Assembly (NCBI GenBank): GCA_012838715.1
Contig: DUOR01000366.1
Coordinates: 1-14,540, forward strand
DNA length: 14,540 nt
From: Actinomycetales bacterium
GTDB taxonomy: Bacteria > Actinomycetota > Actinomycetes > Mycobacteriales > Mycobacteriaceae
Direction of reading: 5' to 3'
Positions 1 through 8,899 of the stretch are shown in pieces. The notes beneath the pieces were generated by a model, which ran no database searches, was not told the origin of the DNA, and was given only the letters and a program-made list of their open reading frames with translations. A program made the position numbers and the translations under genes. Positions within the stretch are counted from its first letter, which is position 1, and every line of letters starts with the position of its first letter.

Positions 1-1386
1 GGCGTGACCTACCTCGCCCCGGGCGAGGAGACCGACGTCGAGGTGGCCGTCGCGGGTCGCCTCATCTTCATGCGCAACACGGGCAAGCTGTGCTTCGCCA
101 CGCTGCAGGACGGTGACGGCACCCAGCTGCAGGCGATGCTCTCCCTGGCTGAGGTGGGTCAGGAGTCGCTGGACTCCTGGAAGGCTGACGTCGATCTCGG
201 TGACTTCGTCTCCGTGCGTGGTCGCGTCATCGCTTCCCGTCGCGGCGAGCTCTCCATCATGGCCTCCTCCTGGCAGATGGCCTCCAAGGCGCTGCGTCCC
301 CTCCCGGTGACCTTCGCGGACCTGTCCGAGGACACCCGCGTCCGTCACCGCTACACGGACCTCATCGTCCGTGAGCAGGCCCGCAAGAACGCGATGACCC
401 GTATCAAGGTGATGCGCGCGCTGCGTCATCACCTGGAGGACGAGGGGTTCGTCGAGGTGGAGACCCCGATGCTGCAGACCCTGCACGGTGGTGCGGCGGC
501 CCGTCCCTTCGAGACGCGTTCCAACGCCCTCGACATCGACCTGTACCTGCGTATCGCGCCGGAGCTGTTCCTCAAGCGGTGCGTGGTCGGTGGTATCGAC
601 AAGGTCTTCGAGGTCAACCGCAACTTCCGTAACGAGGGCGTCGATTCCTCGCACTCCCCGGAGTTCGCCATGCTGGAGACCTACGAGGCGTGGGGTGACT
701 ACAACACCGGCATGCGCACCATCCGGGAGCTGATCCAGGCGGTCGCCATGGCCGTCTTCGGTTCCCATGTGGTCACGCTTGTCGACGGCACCGAGTACGA
801 CCTCGGCGGCGAGTGGCCCGAGATCGAGATGTACCCCTCCCTCAACGAGGCGCTGCAGCGCAAGTACCCGGGCCAGCCGGAGGTCACCATCGACTCCACC
901 GTCGAGGAGCTCAAGCAGCTTGCCGACGTCGTCGGCCTCGAGGTTCCCGCCAAGGGCGGCTGGGGCCACGGCAAGCTCGTCGAGGAGATCTGGGAGGTGC
1001 TCTGCGAGGATCAGCTCACCGGCCCGATCTTCGTCAAGGACTTCCCGGTGGAGACCTCCCCGCTGACCCGTCAGCACCGTTCCAAGCCGGGCGTGACCGA
1101 GAAGTGGGACCTCTACGTCCGTGGCTTCGAGCTGGCCACCGGCTACTCCGAGCTCGTCGACCCGGTCATCCAGCGTGAGCGCTTCGAGGACCAGGCCCGC
1201 CTGGCCGCCGGCGGCGATGATGAGGCGATGGTCCTCGACGAGGACTTCCTCGCCGCGATGGAGCAGGGCATGCCGCCGACCTCCGGCATCGGCATGGGCG
1301 TGGACCGTCTGCTCATGGCCCTGACCGGCCTGGGCATCCGCGAGACCGTCCTGTTCCCGATGGTCAAGCCGGAGCAGCACAACTGA
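1..1386 (+). CDS. lysS: lysyl-tRNA synthetase, class II (5' end outside window)
   Basis: Attaches lysine to tRNA-Lys in the cytoplasm. The frame is open from base 1, and the first visible residues already belong to the N-terminal OB-fold tRNA-binding domain ([20 protein letters not shown]), so the true start lies upstream and the GTG at base 4 is not a credible start. The class II catalytic core follows: motif 2 RNFRNEG at bases 619-639 and motif 3 [13 protein letters not shown] near bases 1285-1323, close to the C-terminus as usual. About 460 of the 500 or more residues usual for the family are present. The gene ends in TGA and is followed by a strong hairpin. The 303-base stretch 814-1116 recurs in diverged form at the right end of the window. 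Identification is secure. This appears to be the functional copy. Confidence 0.96.
   Translation, partial: GVTYLAPGEETDVEVAVAGRLIFMRNTGKLCFATLQDGDGTQLQAMLSLAEVGQESLDSWKADVDLGDFVSVRGRVIASRRGELSIMASSWQMASKALRPLPVTFADLSEDTRVRHRYTDLIVREQARKNAMTRIKVMRALRHHLEDEGFVEVETPMLQTLHGGAAARPFETRSNALDIDLYLRIAPELFLKRCVVGGIDKVFEVNRNFRNEGVDSSHSPEFAMLETYEAWGDYNTGMRTIRELIQAVAMAVFGSHVVTLVDGTEYDLGGEWPEIEMYPSLNEALQRKYPGQPEVTIDSTVEELKQLADVVGLEVPAKGGWGHGKLVEEIWEVLCEDQLTGPIFVKDFPVETSPLTRQHRSKPGVTEKWDLYVRGFELATGYSELVDPVIQRERFEDQARLAAGGDDEAMVLDEDFLAAMEQGMPPTSGIGMGVDRLLMALTGLGIRETVLFPMVKPEQHN
814..1116 (+). repeat. left copy of a diverged direct repeat (internal lysS segment)
   Basis: These 303 bases align without gaps to 14238-14540. 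I count 16 mismatches (about 94.7% identity), which change 5 of 101 codons: Q to A twice, Y to F, V to I and V to L. The match extends two bases further left (AG before the TGG) and is cut on the right only by the window end, so the real repeat is probably longer. Both copies have the same orientation. Confidence 0.93.
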
Positions 1387-1413
1387 CGATCGGCCGTGTC
1401 AGGACCGCATTGA

Positions 1414-1456
1414 GCGGGGCCGCGCGGTGGCCTGACTGTCCACCGCGCGGCCCCGC
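1414..1456. terminator. perfect 17-bp hairpin between lysS and the convergent small gene
   Basis: Left arm 1414-1430 (GCGGGGCCGCGCGGTGG) pairs perfectly with right arm 1440-1456 around a 9-base loop (CCTGACTGT). It starts 28 bases after the lysS stop. There is no clear T-tract, but strong GC hairpins without U-runs commonly act as terminators in actinobacteria. Its position between converging genes suggests two-way termination. A second, imperfect G-rich inverted stretch at about 1488-1513 lies just beyond the end of the minus-strand gene. Confidence 0.75.
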
Positions 1457-1523
1457 AGACGATCCCCGCACCTGAGTGTGGGGCCGCTCTCCTCCCTGGG
1501 GGAGGGGGAGGGGCCTGGGCGGA

Positions 1524-1805
1524 CTAGTTGTCGTCCTTGTTGCGGCGCTTACGTTCCTTGCGTGCGAGTCTCTTGGCGCGCTCCATTTCTTCGGCGTCCG
1601 CCTGGGCGCGCTCGGTGGCCTCGAGCTGCTTGCGCTCCTTGCGCCCCGGGCCGTCCCACAGGGTGATGGCGACGCCGACCAGCGCCGCGACGGGGTAGAG
1701 CCACAGGATCCAGTCGTCTCCGAGGAGCGCGGTGGTCAGGAACATGACGAAGAGAATGCCGAAGATGACCAGGGCGGCCAGTTGCCAGACTTTGAGTGTC
1801 TTCAT
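1524..1805 (-). CDS. small two-helix membrane protein of unknown function
   Basis: This 93-residue protein is read from the ATG at 1805. A GTG at 1826 would add seven residues; neither start has a clear ribosome binding site. The ATG is preferred because MKTLKVWQ leads straight into the first hydrophobic helix, as is usual for small membrane proteins. Two transmembrane segments are visible, about residues 9-27 (LAALVIFGILFVMFLTTAL) and 32-49 (ILWLYPVAALVGVAITLW). A highly charged Lys/Arg/Glu-rich tail (residues 51-93) then probably forms a cytoplasmic coiled helix ending in RKRRNKDDN. No enzymatic motif is seen. The gene converges on lysS and points away from the urease cluster, so it is probably part of the older chromosomal background. 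I do not recognise its family. Confidence 0.7.
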   Translation of the reverse strand: MKTLKVWQLAALVIFGILFVMFLTTALLGDDWILWLYPVAALVGVAITLWDGPGRKERKQLEATERAQADAEEMERAKRLARKERKRRNKDDN

Positions 1806-1826
1806 GGGTTTCAGAGTGTAGGGCAC

Positions 1827-2224
1827 TGGCCGGTGTCGGCGCGCCTTTGCACCGCCGTCAGAAGCGCGACGGGAACTTTGGCAGGTACTTGTACGTTAAA
1901 ACTCTTGACAAAGCTGAACTGCCACCAAAAAACGTTTCGACTGTGTCTCTGGCTGCGGCTTCCTGCCTGTTGCCTGAATGGATACTTGAAAAATGTCCCA
2001 GTTTGGCGGGGAGTTCGATTTCAAGGGCCGAGGAACCGCGGAGGGCGATTTGAGGGCCTGACGATTCCACCCCCATATTAGGGTGGGAAAAGAACCTTGA
2101 AAAGTATAAGGTGCAACTATATGGCGACAAGAGGGCCATCAAGGTGAAATAGTATAAGCGTTCTGTAGATAAAGATTTGGACAATGGTCTGGATTCTGGG
2201 GAAATGCCTGCTAGCCTCTCTAAT
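1827..2224. other. AT-richer non-coding region upstream of the transporter gene
   Basis: I see no convincing gene in this stretch of about 400 bases. Its base composition is visibly richer in A and T than the genes on either side, especially 1890-1995 and 2075-2200. It holds an imperfect inverted repeat at 2065-2089 (TTCCACCC, then GGGTGGGAA, with a one-base bulge), two copies of AGTATAAG (2103-2110 and 2151-2158), and two tiny ORFs: ATG 2121 preceded by AAGGTG, encoding 8 residues, and ATG 2184-2228, encoding 14 residues and ending at an ATGA overlap with the transporter start. A promoter for the transporter is expected here, but I could not fix a -35/-10 pair with confidence. It may mark the left edge of an inserted segment. 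Confidence 0.5.
2065..2089. promoter_or_regulatory. imperfect inverted repeat, possible operator or hairpin
   Basis: TTCCACCC (2065-2072) can pair with GGGTGGGAA (2081-2089) with one bulged base around CCATATTA. It lies about 140-160 bases upstream of the transporter start. It could be a regulator site or the stem of an RNA structure; no known operator consensus was recognised. Confidence 0.3.
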
Positions 2225-3355
2225 ATGACCAATCAATCGACGGCCGGGAGCGCGGCGGTACATCCCTCCCTGCAAAAGAATCCGGTAAAGACGATCGGCC
2301 ACTCGAAGGCCGTTATCATCCTTCTGATCGGCACCCTGTTCCTGGCTGGCACTCCGCTGTGGGTCAAGGCGTCCAACATGGACCCGGCCACCCAGGCATT
2401 CCTCCGCGTCGCTATTGGCGCCCTCATCCTCCTCCCGCTGGCCATCCACGAGATGAAGAAGAAGATGAGCCTGCCCAAGCAGGGCATCATCTACTCCGTC
2501 ATCGCCGGCATCTTCCTGGGCATCGACTTCGTCGCCTGGAACTTCTCCATCTTCCTGATCGGCTCCGGCATCGCCGCGATTCTGCTGAACCTGCAGGTCG
2601 TCATCGTCCCGATCCTCTCCACGATCTTCGACAAGTACAAGCTGCCGAAGTCCTTCATCGTGATTCTGCCGCTGATGATCGTCGGCGTGCTGCTGACCGG
2701 CGGCGTCTTCGAGCCCACCGAGGCCATGCCCGGTCCGGACCAGATCTCCGGTGTCAAGACCTCCGTCCTGGGCACCATCTTCGGCCTGACCTCCGGTATC
2801 TGCTACTCCTTCTACCTGTACTTCTCCCGGAAGGCCTCCACCACCGCACCGCGCAAGGACCTCTACGTCCAGCCGATGATATGGACCATGATCGCCCAGA
2901 TGGTCGCCCCGATCATCGCCATGATCTTCGGCAACGGCTTCGCCGTGACCACCGGCGTCCTGACCAAGGACCCGGAGACCGGCCAGATGGTTCTGCCGGA
3001 CATGCCGGAGGACATCGGAATCTTCGACGCCGTCCAGATGGGTGACCCGATCAACGGCAACAACTGGTTCAACCTCATCGTGCTGATCGTCATCGGTCAG
3101 GCTGCCGCCTGGACCCTGGTCCAGATCGGTTCCGTCTGGCTCGAGCCGGTCCTGTCCGCAGGCATCCTGCTGCTGTCCCCGGTGACGTCCGTCATTGTGG
3201 CATGGCCGCTGTTCGGTGAGATCCCGTCCCTGCTGCAGTGGCTGGGCATCCTCATCATCCTCGGCTGCGTGGCGTTCCAGAACGGCCTGTTCGACGCAGT
3301 CTTCAAGAAGAAGGCCGTCGACACGGCCCAGGCAAAGGAAGACGTGGCCATCTAA
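2225..3355 (+). CDS. DMT-superfamily (EamA-type) membrane transporter
   Basis: A 376-residue inner-membrane protein with about ten hydrophobic segments arranged as two EamA-like halves. The first half begins near residues 28-49 (AVIILLIGTLFLAGTPLWVK) and includes GIAAILLNLQVVIVPILSTIF (115-135). The second includes IGQAAAWTLVQIGSVWLEPV (290-309) and the closing helix WLGILIILGCVAFQNGLF. An unusually long polar loop (about 237-281) lies between helices of the second half; such proteins are usually nearer 300 residues. The N-terminus is uncertain: ATG 2225 is taken, TTG 2177 and ATG 2204 are in frame, and none has a good ribosome binding site. The family exports or imports metabolites and amino acids; the substrate here is unknown. 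A hairpin separates the gene from ureA, so it is probably transcribed apart. Its place beside urease makes a nitrogen-related substrate (urea, amine) possible but unproven. Confidence 0.85.
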   Translation: MTNQSTAGSAAVHPSLQKNPVKTIGHSKAVIILLIGTLFLAGTPLWVKASNMDPATQAFLRVAIGALILLPLAIHEMKKKMSLPKQGIIYSVIAGIFLGIDFVAWNFSIFLIGSGIAAILLNLQVVIVPILSTIFDKYKLPKSFIVILPLMIVGVLLTGGVFEPTEAMPGPDQISGVKTSVLGTIFGLTSGICYSFYLYFSRKASTTAPRKDLYVQPMIWTMIAQMVAPIIAMIFGNGFAVTTGVLTKDPETGQMVLPDMPEDIGIFDAVQMGDPINGNNWFNLIVLIVIGQAAAWTLVQIGSVWLEPVLSAGILLLSPVTSVIVAWPLFGEIPSLLQWLGILIILGCVAFQNGLFDAVFKKKAVDTAQAKEDVAI

Positions 3356-3409
3356 GACGGCCCACGGCGTCCCGCCGCCAGGGAAAACAGCACCCAGCAC
3401 CTAATTGAA

Positions 3410-3450
3410 AAGCCGGCGATCGGCAGGCACCCGCCGTTGATCGCCGGCTT
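3410..3450 (+). terminator. terminator hairpin after the DMT transporter gene
   Basis: AAGCCGGCGATC (3410-3421) pairs perfectly over 12 bp with GATCGCCGGCTT (3439-3450) around a 17-base loop. It sits 55 bases after the transporter stop and is followed by a weak pyrimidine run (CTCT). It should separate the transporter transcript from the urease operon. Confidence 0.7.
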
Positions 3451-3476
3451 CTCTGCAAAACGGTTCAAGTTTCGGC

Positions 3477-3500
3477 AGTATGGGTCGCAGGATCCATATT
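3477..3500. promoter_or_regulatory. inverted repeat in the ureA upstream region, candidate operator
   Basis: AGTATGG (3477-3483) and CCATATT (3494-3500) form an inverted repeat with six of seven positions symmetric and a 10-base spacer. It lies 36-59 bases upstream of the ureA start, where a promoter for ureABC must be because a terminator precedes it. The symmetry suggests binding of a dimeric regulator that overlaps the promoter. It does not match the AmtR or NikR consensus as I know them. The regulator is unidentified. Confidence 0.4.
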
Positions 3501-3535
3501 GCACTCACCTCTAACAAGCATTTCAAGGAGAACTC

Positions 3536-3838
3536 ATGCACCTCACCCAGCGTGAACAAGAGAAGCTCATGATCGTCGTGGCCGCAGACGTGGCCCGTCG
3601 TCGCAAGGAGCGTGGCGTCAAGCTCAACCACCCGGAGTCCGTCGCCTACATCACCGCAGAGCTGATGGAAGGCGCTCGCGACGGCAAGACCGTCGCCGAG
3701 CTCATGAGCGAGGGCGTCAGCATCCTCACCCGTGACGACGTCATGGAGGGTGTCCCGGAAATGATCGCCGACGTTCAGGTCGAGGTCACCTTCCCTGACG
3801 GAACCAAGCTTGTCACCGTTCACAACCCGATCCGCTAA
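3536..3838 (+). CDS. ureA: urease gamma subunit
   Basis: Smallest structural subunit of urease, the cytoplasmic nickel enzyme that hydrolyses urea to ammonia and carbamate. It has 100 residues, the family's usual length, and covers the full family pattern: [20 protein letters not shown] at the N-terminus, the [10 protein letters not shown] segment, [11 protein letters not shown], and the C-terminal HNPIR. The ATG at 3536 follows AAGGAG (3525-3530) at good spacing. As first gene of the urease operon it has a private upstream region between the hairpin at 3410-3450 and its start. ureB follows after 38 bases. Identification is secure. Confidence 0.97.
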   Translation: MHLTQREQEKLMIVVAADVARRRKERGVKLNHPESVAYITAELMEGARDGKTVAELMSEGVSILTRDDVMEGVPEMIADVQVEVTFPDGTKLVTVHNPIR

Positions 3839-3876
3839 ACATCGACTCGCAACTGTCGCAAAAAGGAGAGTTTGAC

Positions 3877-4188
3877 ATGATTCCTGGTGAAATCTTCGTC
3901 GCGGAAGAGGGCCCGATCGTCCTCAACGGGGGCCGCGAGGCCATCACCATCGAGGTGACCAACAAGGGCGACCGTCCGGTCCAGGTCGGTTCCCACTTCC
4001 ACTTCTATGAGGCCAACAGCGAGCTCGAGTTCGACCGCGAGGCGGCCAAAGGCAAGCGCCTAGACATTCCGGCCGGCACCGCCGTCCGCCTCGAGCCGGG
4101 CGACTCCCGCACCGTCAACCTCGTTGACTTCGGTGGCACCCGTGAGGTCTTCGGCTTCAACAGCAAGGTCAACGGTTCCCTGGCCTAG
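3877..4188 (+). CDS. ureB: urease beta subunit
   Basis: Second structural subunit of the UreABC trimer. It has 103 residues, against about 101 in three-subunit bacterial ureases. It begins MIPGEIF as the family does and contains the conserved [13 protein letters not shown] segment, the [13 protein letters not shown] stretch and the closing [11 protein letters not shown]. The ATG follows AAAGGAGAG at proper spacing. Subunits beta and gamma are separate genes, as in most bacteria and unlike the fused form of Helicobacter. A 117-base spacer separates it from ureC. It contains a short stem (GGTCCGG with CCGGGCC, about 4199-4217) and the ureC ribosome-site hairpin. Confidence 0.97.
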   Translation: MIPGEIFVAEEGPIVLNGGREAITIEVTNKGDRPVQVGSHFHFYEANSELEFDREAAKGKRLDIPAGTAVRLEPGDSRTVNLVDFGGTREVFGFNSKVNGSLA

Positions 4189-4285
4189 GCGGGTGCACGG
4201 GTCCGGCTTACCCGGGCCAACCGCACACCGTTTCCTGCAGGGGATACGACTCAACCAACGCACTGAATAAACGAGAAGTAGCGAG

Positions 4286-4302
4286 CTAAGAGGAGAACTT
4301 AG
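4286..4302 (+). promoter_or_regulatory. ureC ribosome binding site in the loop of a small hairpin
   Basis: CTAAG (4286-4290) and CTTAG (4298-4302) are perfect inverted arms enclosing AGGAGAA (4291-4297), the Shine-Dalgarno sequence for the ATG at 4306. The five-base stem would present the ribosome site in the loop. The stem is AU-rich and weak, so its role in translation is uncertain. Confidence 0.45.
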
Positions 4303-4305
4303 ACA

Positions 4306-6015
4306 ATGTCTTTTGAAATGGAGCGCCGCCAGTACGCTGAGCTGCACGGCCCCACCACCGGCGACCGCATCCGTCTGGCTGACACCGAGCTGATCGCTCG
4401 CGTCGAGAAGGATTACACCAAGTACGGCGAAGAGGTTTCCTTCGGCGGCGGCAAGGTCATCCGCGACGGTATGGGCCAGAACTCCCGCACCTCCACCGAT
4501 GAGACCCCGGACCTGGTCATCACCAACGGCACCGTCATCGACTACACCGGCATCTACACGGCCGACATCGCCGTCAAGGACGGCAAGATCTTCAAGATCG
4601 GCAACGCCGGCAACCCGGACATCCAGGATGACGTGGACATCATCGTGGGCGTGAACACCGAGGTGATCGGCGGCGAGGGCAAGATCGTCACTGCCGGCGC
4701 CGTGGACACCCACATCCACTTCATTTCCCCGGAGCAGGTCGAGGCAGCCCTCGACAACGGCACCACCACCCTCATCGGCGGCGGCACCGGCCCGGTGGAC
4801 TCCACCAACGCCACCACCGTCACCGCCGGCCCGGCCAACATCAAGCACATGATCCGCGCGACGCGTGACTTCAACGTCAACGTCGGCTTCCTGGGCAAGG
4901 GCCACGCCTCCGACCCGGAGAAGCTGCGCGAGCAGATCCGGGCCGGCGCCATCGGCCTGAAGATCCACGAGGACTGGGGCGCCACCGCCAACTCCATCGA
5001 CACGGCCCTGACCGTCGCCGATGAGATGGACATCCAGGTCGCCATCCACACCGACACCCTCAACGAGGGCGGCATGGCCGAGAACACCATCGCAGCCATC
5101 GGCGACCGTGTCATCCACACCTTCCACACCGAGGGCGCCGGCGGCGGCCACGCTCCGGACATCCTGAAGGTCGCTGGCCTGCCGAACGTTCTGCCGGCGT
5201 CCACCAACCCGACCCTGCCGTACACGATCAACACCATGGACGAGCACCTGGACATGATCATGGTCTGCCACCACCTGAACCCGGATCTTCCGGAGGACGT
5301 GGCCTTCGCGGATTCCCGCATCCGCAAGGAGACCATCGCGGCCGAGGACGTCCTGCACGACCGCGGCATCCTGTCCATCACCTCCTCCGACTCCCAGGCC
5401 ATGGGCCGCGTCGGCGAGGTCGTCCTGCGTACCTGGCAGGTCGCGCACCGCATGAAGGAGCAGTTCGGTGCTCTGGAGGGCGACGACGCCAACGCCGACA
5501 ACGAGCGCATCAAGCGCTACATCGCGAAGTACACGATCAACCCGGCCATCGCCTCCGGCGTCTCCGACACCGTCGGTTCCGTGGAGGAGGGCAAGCTGGC
5601 CGACCTGGTCATCTGGGAGCCGGCGTACTTCGGCGTCAAGCCGAGCATCGTCCTGAAGTCGGGCTACATCGTCCGTTCCATCATGGGCGACTCCAACGCC
5701 TCCATCCCGACCCCGCAGCCGCGCACCATGCGTTACTCTTTCGGCGCCCGCGGCGCCGCTGCCGGCCGCACCTCCGTCACCTTCCTGCCGACCGCCGCCA
5801 TCGAGGCCGGTATCGAGGAGGAGCTGGGCGTGGACCGCACCTTCGTCGAGGCGAAGAACATGCGCACCATCCGCAAGGCTGACCTGAAGCTCAACAACGC
5901 CACCCCGGACATCAAGGTTGATCCGGAGACCTACGTGCTGAGCGTCGACGGCGAGGAGATCACCTCCGAGCCGGCAACCGAGCTGCCGATGACGCAGCGT
6001 TACTTCCTGTTCTAG
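4306..6015 (+). CDS. ureC: urease alpha (catalytic) subunit
   Basis: Catalytic subunit carrying the two-nickel centre that hydrolyses urea. It has 569 residues, as usual (566-572). All expected active-site residues are present with numbering two above Klebsiella UreC: H136 and H138 (DTHIHF), K219 (GLKIHEDWG, the lysine carbamylated to bridge both nickels), H248 (AIHTDT), H274 ([13 protein letters not shown]), the flap C321 and H322 (MVCHHLN), and D362 (SSDSQAMGR). The start ATG follows AGGAGAA at ideal spacing and gives the standard beginning [20 protein letters not shown]. The end MTQRYFLF is also standard. No frameshift or missing residue was seen, so the enzyme should be active once nickel is loaded. 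A hairpin with a T-rich tail follows before ureE. Confidence 0.98.
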   Translation: MSFEMERRQYAELHGPTTGDRIRLADTELIARVEKDYTKYGEEVSFGGGKVIRDGMGQNSRTSTDETPDLVITNGTVIDYTGIYTADIAVKDGKIFKIGNAGNPDIQDDVDIIVGVNTEVIGGEGKIVTAGAVDTHIHFISPEQVEAALDNGTTTLIGGGTGPVDSTNATTVTAGPANIKHMIRATRDFNVNVGFLGKGHASDPEKLREQIRAGAIGLKIHEDWGATANSIDTALTVADEMDIQVAIHTDTLNEGGMAENTIAAIGDRVIHTFHTEGAGGGHAPDILKVAGLPNVLPASTNPTLPYTINTMDEHLDMIMVCHHLNPDLPEDVAFADSRIRKETIAAEDVLHDRGILSITSSDSQAMGRVGEVVLRTWQVAHRMKEQFGALEGDDANADNERIKRYIAKYTINPAIASGVSDTVGSVEEGKLADLVIWEPAYFGVKPSIVLKSGYIVRSIMGDSNASIPTPQPRTMRYSFGARGAAAGRTSVTFLPTAAIEAGIEEELGVDRTFVEAKNMRTIRKADLKLNNATPDIKVDPETYVLSVDGEEITSEPATELPMTQRYFLF

Positions 6016-6087
6016 TTCCGTACTAGTCTCAGGGGTTAATCGACGCGGCGCGCTCTGCCTGGAGCGTCGCCGGCCGATGTCAACACT

Positions 6088-6120
6088 GGCGGGGCGGTTC
6101 ACACCGACCCCGCCTTTGTT
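6088..6120 (+). terminator. intrinsic-type terminator between ureC and ureE
   Basis: GGCGGGG-CGG (6088-6097) pairs with CCGACCCCGCC (6104-6114) with one bulge around the loop TTCACA, and is followed by TTTGTT (6115-6120). It has the form of a rho-independent terminator and lies 73 bases after ureC and 44 bases before ureE. It may lower transcription of the accessory genes relative to the structural genes. Confidence 0.65.
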
Positions 6121-6163
6121 GTCCACACACCTGCTTTCTACACAATCTGGAAGAAAGAATCCC

Positions 6164-6640
6164 ATGATTATCACCGAGATCTCCGGTAACCTCGCCGATC
6201 TCACCGAGGCCGAGCGCGACGGGCTGAACATCGACTACGCCGTGTTCGACAATGAGAGCCGTCTCAAGCGGGTCCAGCGAGTGACCACCGAGGGCGGCAA
6301 CGAGGTCGCCCTGCGCCTTTCCAACGACTTTCGTGAGCTCTACGACGGTGACGTCCTGCAGCGCGAGGGCGAGAACGCCGTCGTCGCGCGCATGGCCGCC
6401 TCCGACGTCCTGGTGATCGCCCCGGCCTCCATCCGCGAGGCGCTGGCCGTGGCCCACACCCTGGGCAACCGTCACCTGCAGGCGCAGTTCTTCGGCGCCG
6501 ACAGCGAGTTCGGCAAGGAAGTCATGGTCGTCCGCTACGACCACACCGTCGAGCACACCCTGGAGCACCTCAATGTGGCGTTCTCCCGCGGTGAGCACGT
6601 GATGCCGGAGGCATTCCGCCATGCTGAGCACTCTCACTAA
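6164..6640 (+). CDS. ureE: urease accessory protein UreE (nickel metallochaperone)
   Basis: Cytoplasmic nickel chaperone that delivers Ni2+ to the UreG/UreF/UreD complex for urease maturation. It has 158 residues. The start at 6164 is chosen because it is preceded by GGAAGAAAGAA; an upstream in-frame start would run back into the hairpin at 6088-6120. The N-terminal peptide-binding domain is followed by the metal-binding domain with the conserved HTLGNRHLQAQF (H104). The C-terminal part holds further histidines (H127, H131, H135, H145, H153, H156, H158), but these are scattered and do not form the long polyhistidine tail of Klebsiella UreE. The last 20 bases overlap the start of ureF, which implies coupled translation. 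Confidence 0.95.
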   Translation: MIITEISGNLADLTEAERDGLNIDYAVFDNESRLKRVQRVTTEGGNEVALRLSNDFRELYDGDVLQREGENAVVARMAASDVLVIAPASIREALAVAHTLGNRHLQAQFFGADSEFGKEVMVVRYDHTVEHTLEHLNVAFSRGEHVMPEAFRHAEHSH

Positions 6641-7340
6641 CCGTCGCGCAGAGCTGGTCATCTGGCACCTGACCGACTCCGCTTTGCCGACCGGTGGTTT
6701 CGCCCATTCCGCCGGCCTCGAGACCTATGTCCTGGCCGAGGACATCATCGACGCCGAGGGCTACGGCCGGTGGCTGCACGGCTACCTGCGTCAGGCCAGC
6801 TACAACGAGGCTTTGGCCGTGAAGTTCGCCGTCGAGCTGCAGAAGAGCGAGCTTGACGACGCCACGAAGCGTCAGCTCCTGGTCGAGCTGGACCAGCTGG
6901 CCCACGCTTGCCAGACGCCGAAGGAGGTCCGCACCTCCATGAACTCGATGGGCAAGCGCTGGTCGCGCGTCGCCGCCATCGTGGCGCCGGAGGACCACCT
7001 GGTCACCGAGTACGTGGCCGCGATCAATGCCCGCGAGCTCAAGGGCAACCCGGGTATCGCGGCGGGCCTGGTGCTCGGCGCTCATGGAGTCGACGTCGAG
7101 GACGCGGTCGCCGCGTACCTGATGCAGATGGCCAACTCGATGACCCAGAACGCCATCCGAGCCATCCCGCTGGGCCAGGACGCCGGCCAGCGTGTGCTGG
7201 TCGGCGCCTATGAGGCGATCGAGCAGGCCATCGAGATGACGATGCGCCACCAGACGAGCGATTTCGGTGTCGCGGCGCCCCGCCTCGAGGTGGCCCAGAT
7301 GGCCCACGAGGCCCTTCGCTCCCGCATGTTCATGTCCTAA
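6621..7340 (+). CDS. ureF: urease accessory protein UreF
   Basis: All-helical maturation factor that acts with UreD and UreG on the UreABC apoenzyme and controls UreG GTPase activity. It has 239 residues, within family range. Hallmarks are [16 protein letters not shown] at 19-34, the middle region with [14 protein letters not shown], and the closing SRMFMS, close to the family's usual SRLFRS-like end. The ATG at 6621 lies within the end of ureE; GGAGG at 6605-6609 serves as ribosome site. It is followed by a 43-base gap and then ureG. Confidence 0.95.
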   Translation: MLSTLTNRRAELVIWHLTDSALPTGGFAHSAGLETYVLAEDIIDAEGYGRWLHGYLRQASYNEALAVKFAVELQKSELDDATKRQLLVELDQLAHACQTPKEVRTSMNSMGKRWSRVAAIVAPEDHLVTEYVAAINARELKGNPGIAAGLVLGAHGVDVEDAVAAYLMQMANSMTQNAIRAIPLGQDAGQRVLVGAYEAIEQAIEMTMRHQTSDFGVAAPRLEVAQMAHEALRSRMFMS

Positions 7341-7383
7341 AATTGGGACGATCAAACAGAAGTTAGACGAAAGGATTGACACA

Positions 7384-7997
<614 letters not shown>

Positions 7998-7998
<1 letters not shown>

Positions 7999-8879
7999 TG
8001 GGCTGGGATCTACCGTCGGGCATCTTCCACCATCAGCCTCCGCGCGAGGAGATGGGCGTCCTGGAGCTCGGCATCGAGGTCAGCGGCGGCAAGTCCATCG
8101 CGACCTCGCAGTACCACTCCCGCGCGCTGAAAATCATCCGCCCGCACTACCTCGATGACTCCGGTCAGGTGTACTACATCATCGTCAACCCGGGGGGCGG
8201 GTACGTCGGCGGCGACGCCTACCGCATCAAGGTCGACGTCGCCGAGGGTGCGTCCGCGCTGCTGACCGACCAGTCGGCGGCCAAGGTCTACCGCACCCCG
8301 GACGATTATGTGGTGCAGAACGTGGAGTTCAACGTCGCCGAGGGTGCGGTCCTGGAGTACATCCCGGATCAGCTGATTCTCTACCGCGACGCGGACTTCC
8401 GTCAGCACCTCACCGCCAACGTGCACCCGAACGGTTCGCTGTTCTTCTCGGACATCGTCACCCCGGGCTGGTCCCCGGACGGCGGGCACTTCCTGTACAA
8501 GCAGGCGCACCTGCGCAACGTGGTCAACGTCGGCGGCGAGCTCGCGCTGGTCGACAACATCAAGCTCCAGCCGCTCGCCAGCGATTTCGGGCAGGAGAAG
8601 GAGTTCTACATGGGTGGCCGCACCCATGTGGCGACGGCCATCTGTTTCGACCCGGGCGTCACCGAGGATCTCATCCGTGACGTGCGTGCGAAGATCGACG
8701 AGCATGCCGCGGCGGACGAGTCGATGATCGCCTCGGTGACCGCGACCGAGCGTCCCGGCTTCGTCGTGCGTGCCCTGGGCAACCGCACCGAGGAGCTGCT
8801 CCAGCTCATTCTCGACGTCGCGGGGGAGGTGCGCGGCCAGCTCCGCGGCCACCGCGACATCACCCTGCGTCAGTACTGA
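7998..8879 (+). CDS. ureD: urease accessory protein UreD
   Basis: Scaffold (also called UreH) that binds the urease apoenzyme and recruits UreF and UreG, forming a route for nickel into the active site. It has 293 residues, within the usual 260-300. Family signatures are NPGGGYVGGDAYRIKV (64-79), the DQSAAKVYR segment (91-99), and the later RDADFRQHL and DIVTPGWSPDG stretches. The start shares its A with the ureG stop (TAATG), so translation is probably coupled. It is the last gene of the urease operon and is followed by a hairpin. The order ureABCEFGD is the one known in corynebacteria. Confidence 0.94.
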
Positions 8880-8899
8880 CGCGACGCCGCCCGGCTCGA

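Noticed and set aside
1905..1933. TTGACA at 1905-1910 as a -35 element
   Set aside because: No acceptable -10 hexamer lies 16-18 bases downstream.
2117..2180. AmtR-like half sites (CTAT, CTGTAGATAA) upstream of the transporter
   Set aside because: None keeps both halves of the CTAT-N6-ATAG pattern, so I do not call an AmtR box.
2117..3400. Long antisense frame (427 codons) across the DMT transporter, and similar ones across the ABC genes
   Set aside because: Same high-GC shadow effect; the plus-strand products have clear family features and the antisense ones do not.
4060..6231. Very long antisense open frame (723 codons) across ureC
   Set aside because: It lies opposite a complete, motif-perfect ureC; long antisense frames are expected in high-GC DNA and its translation is low-complexity Asp/Gly/Val-rich.
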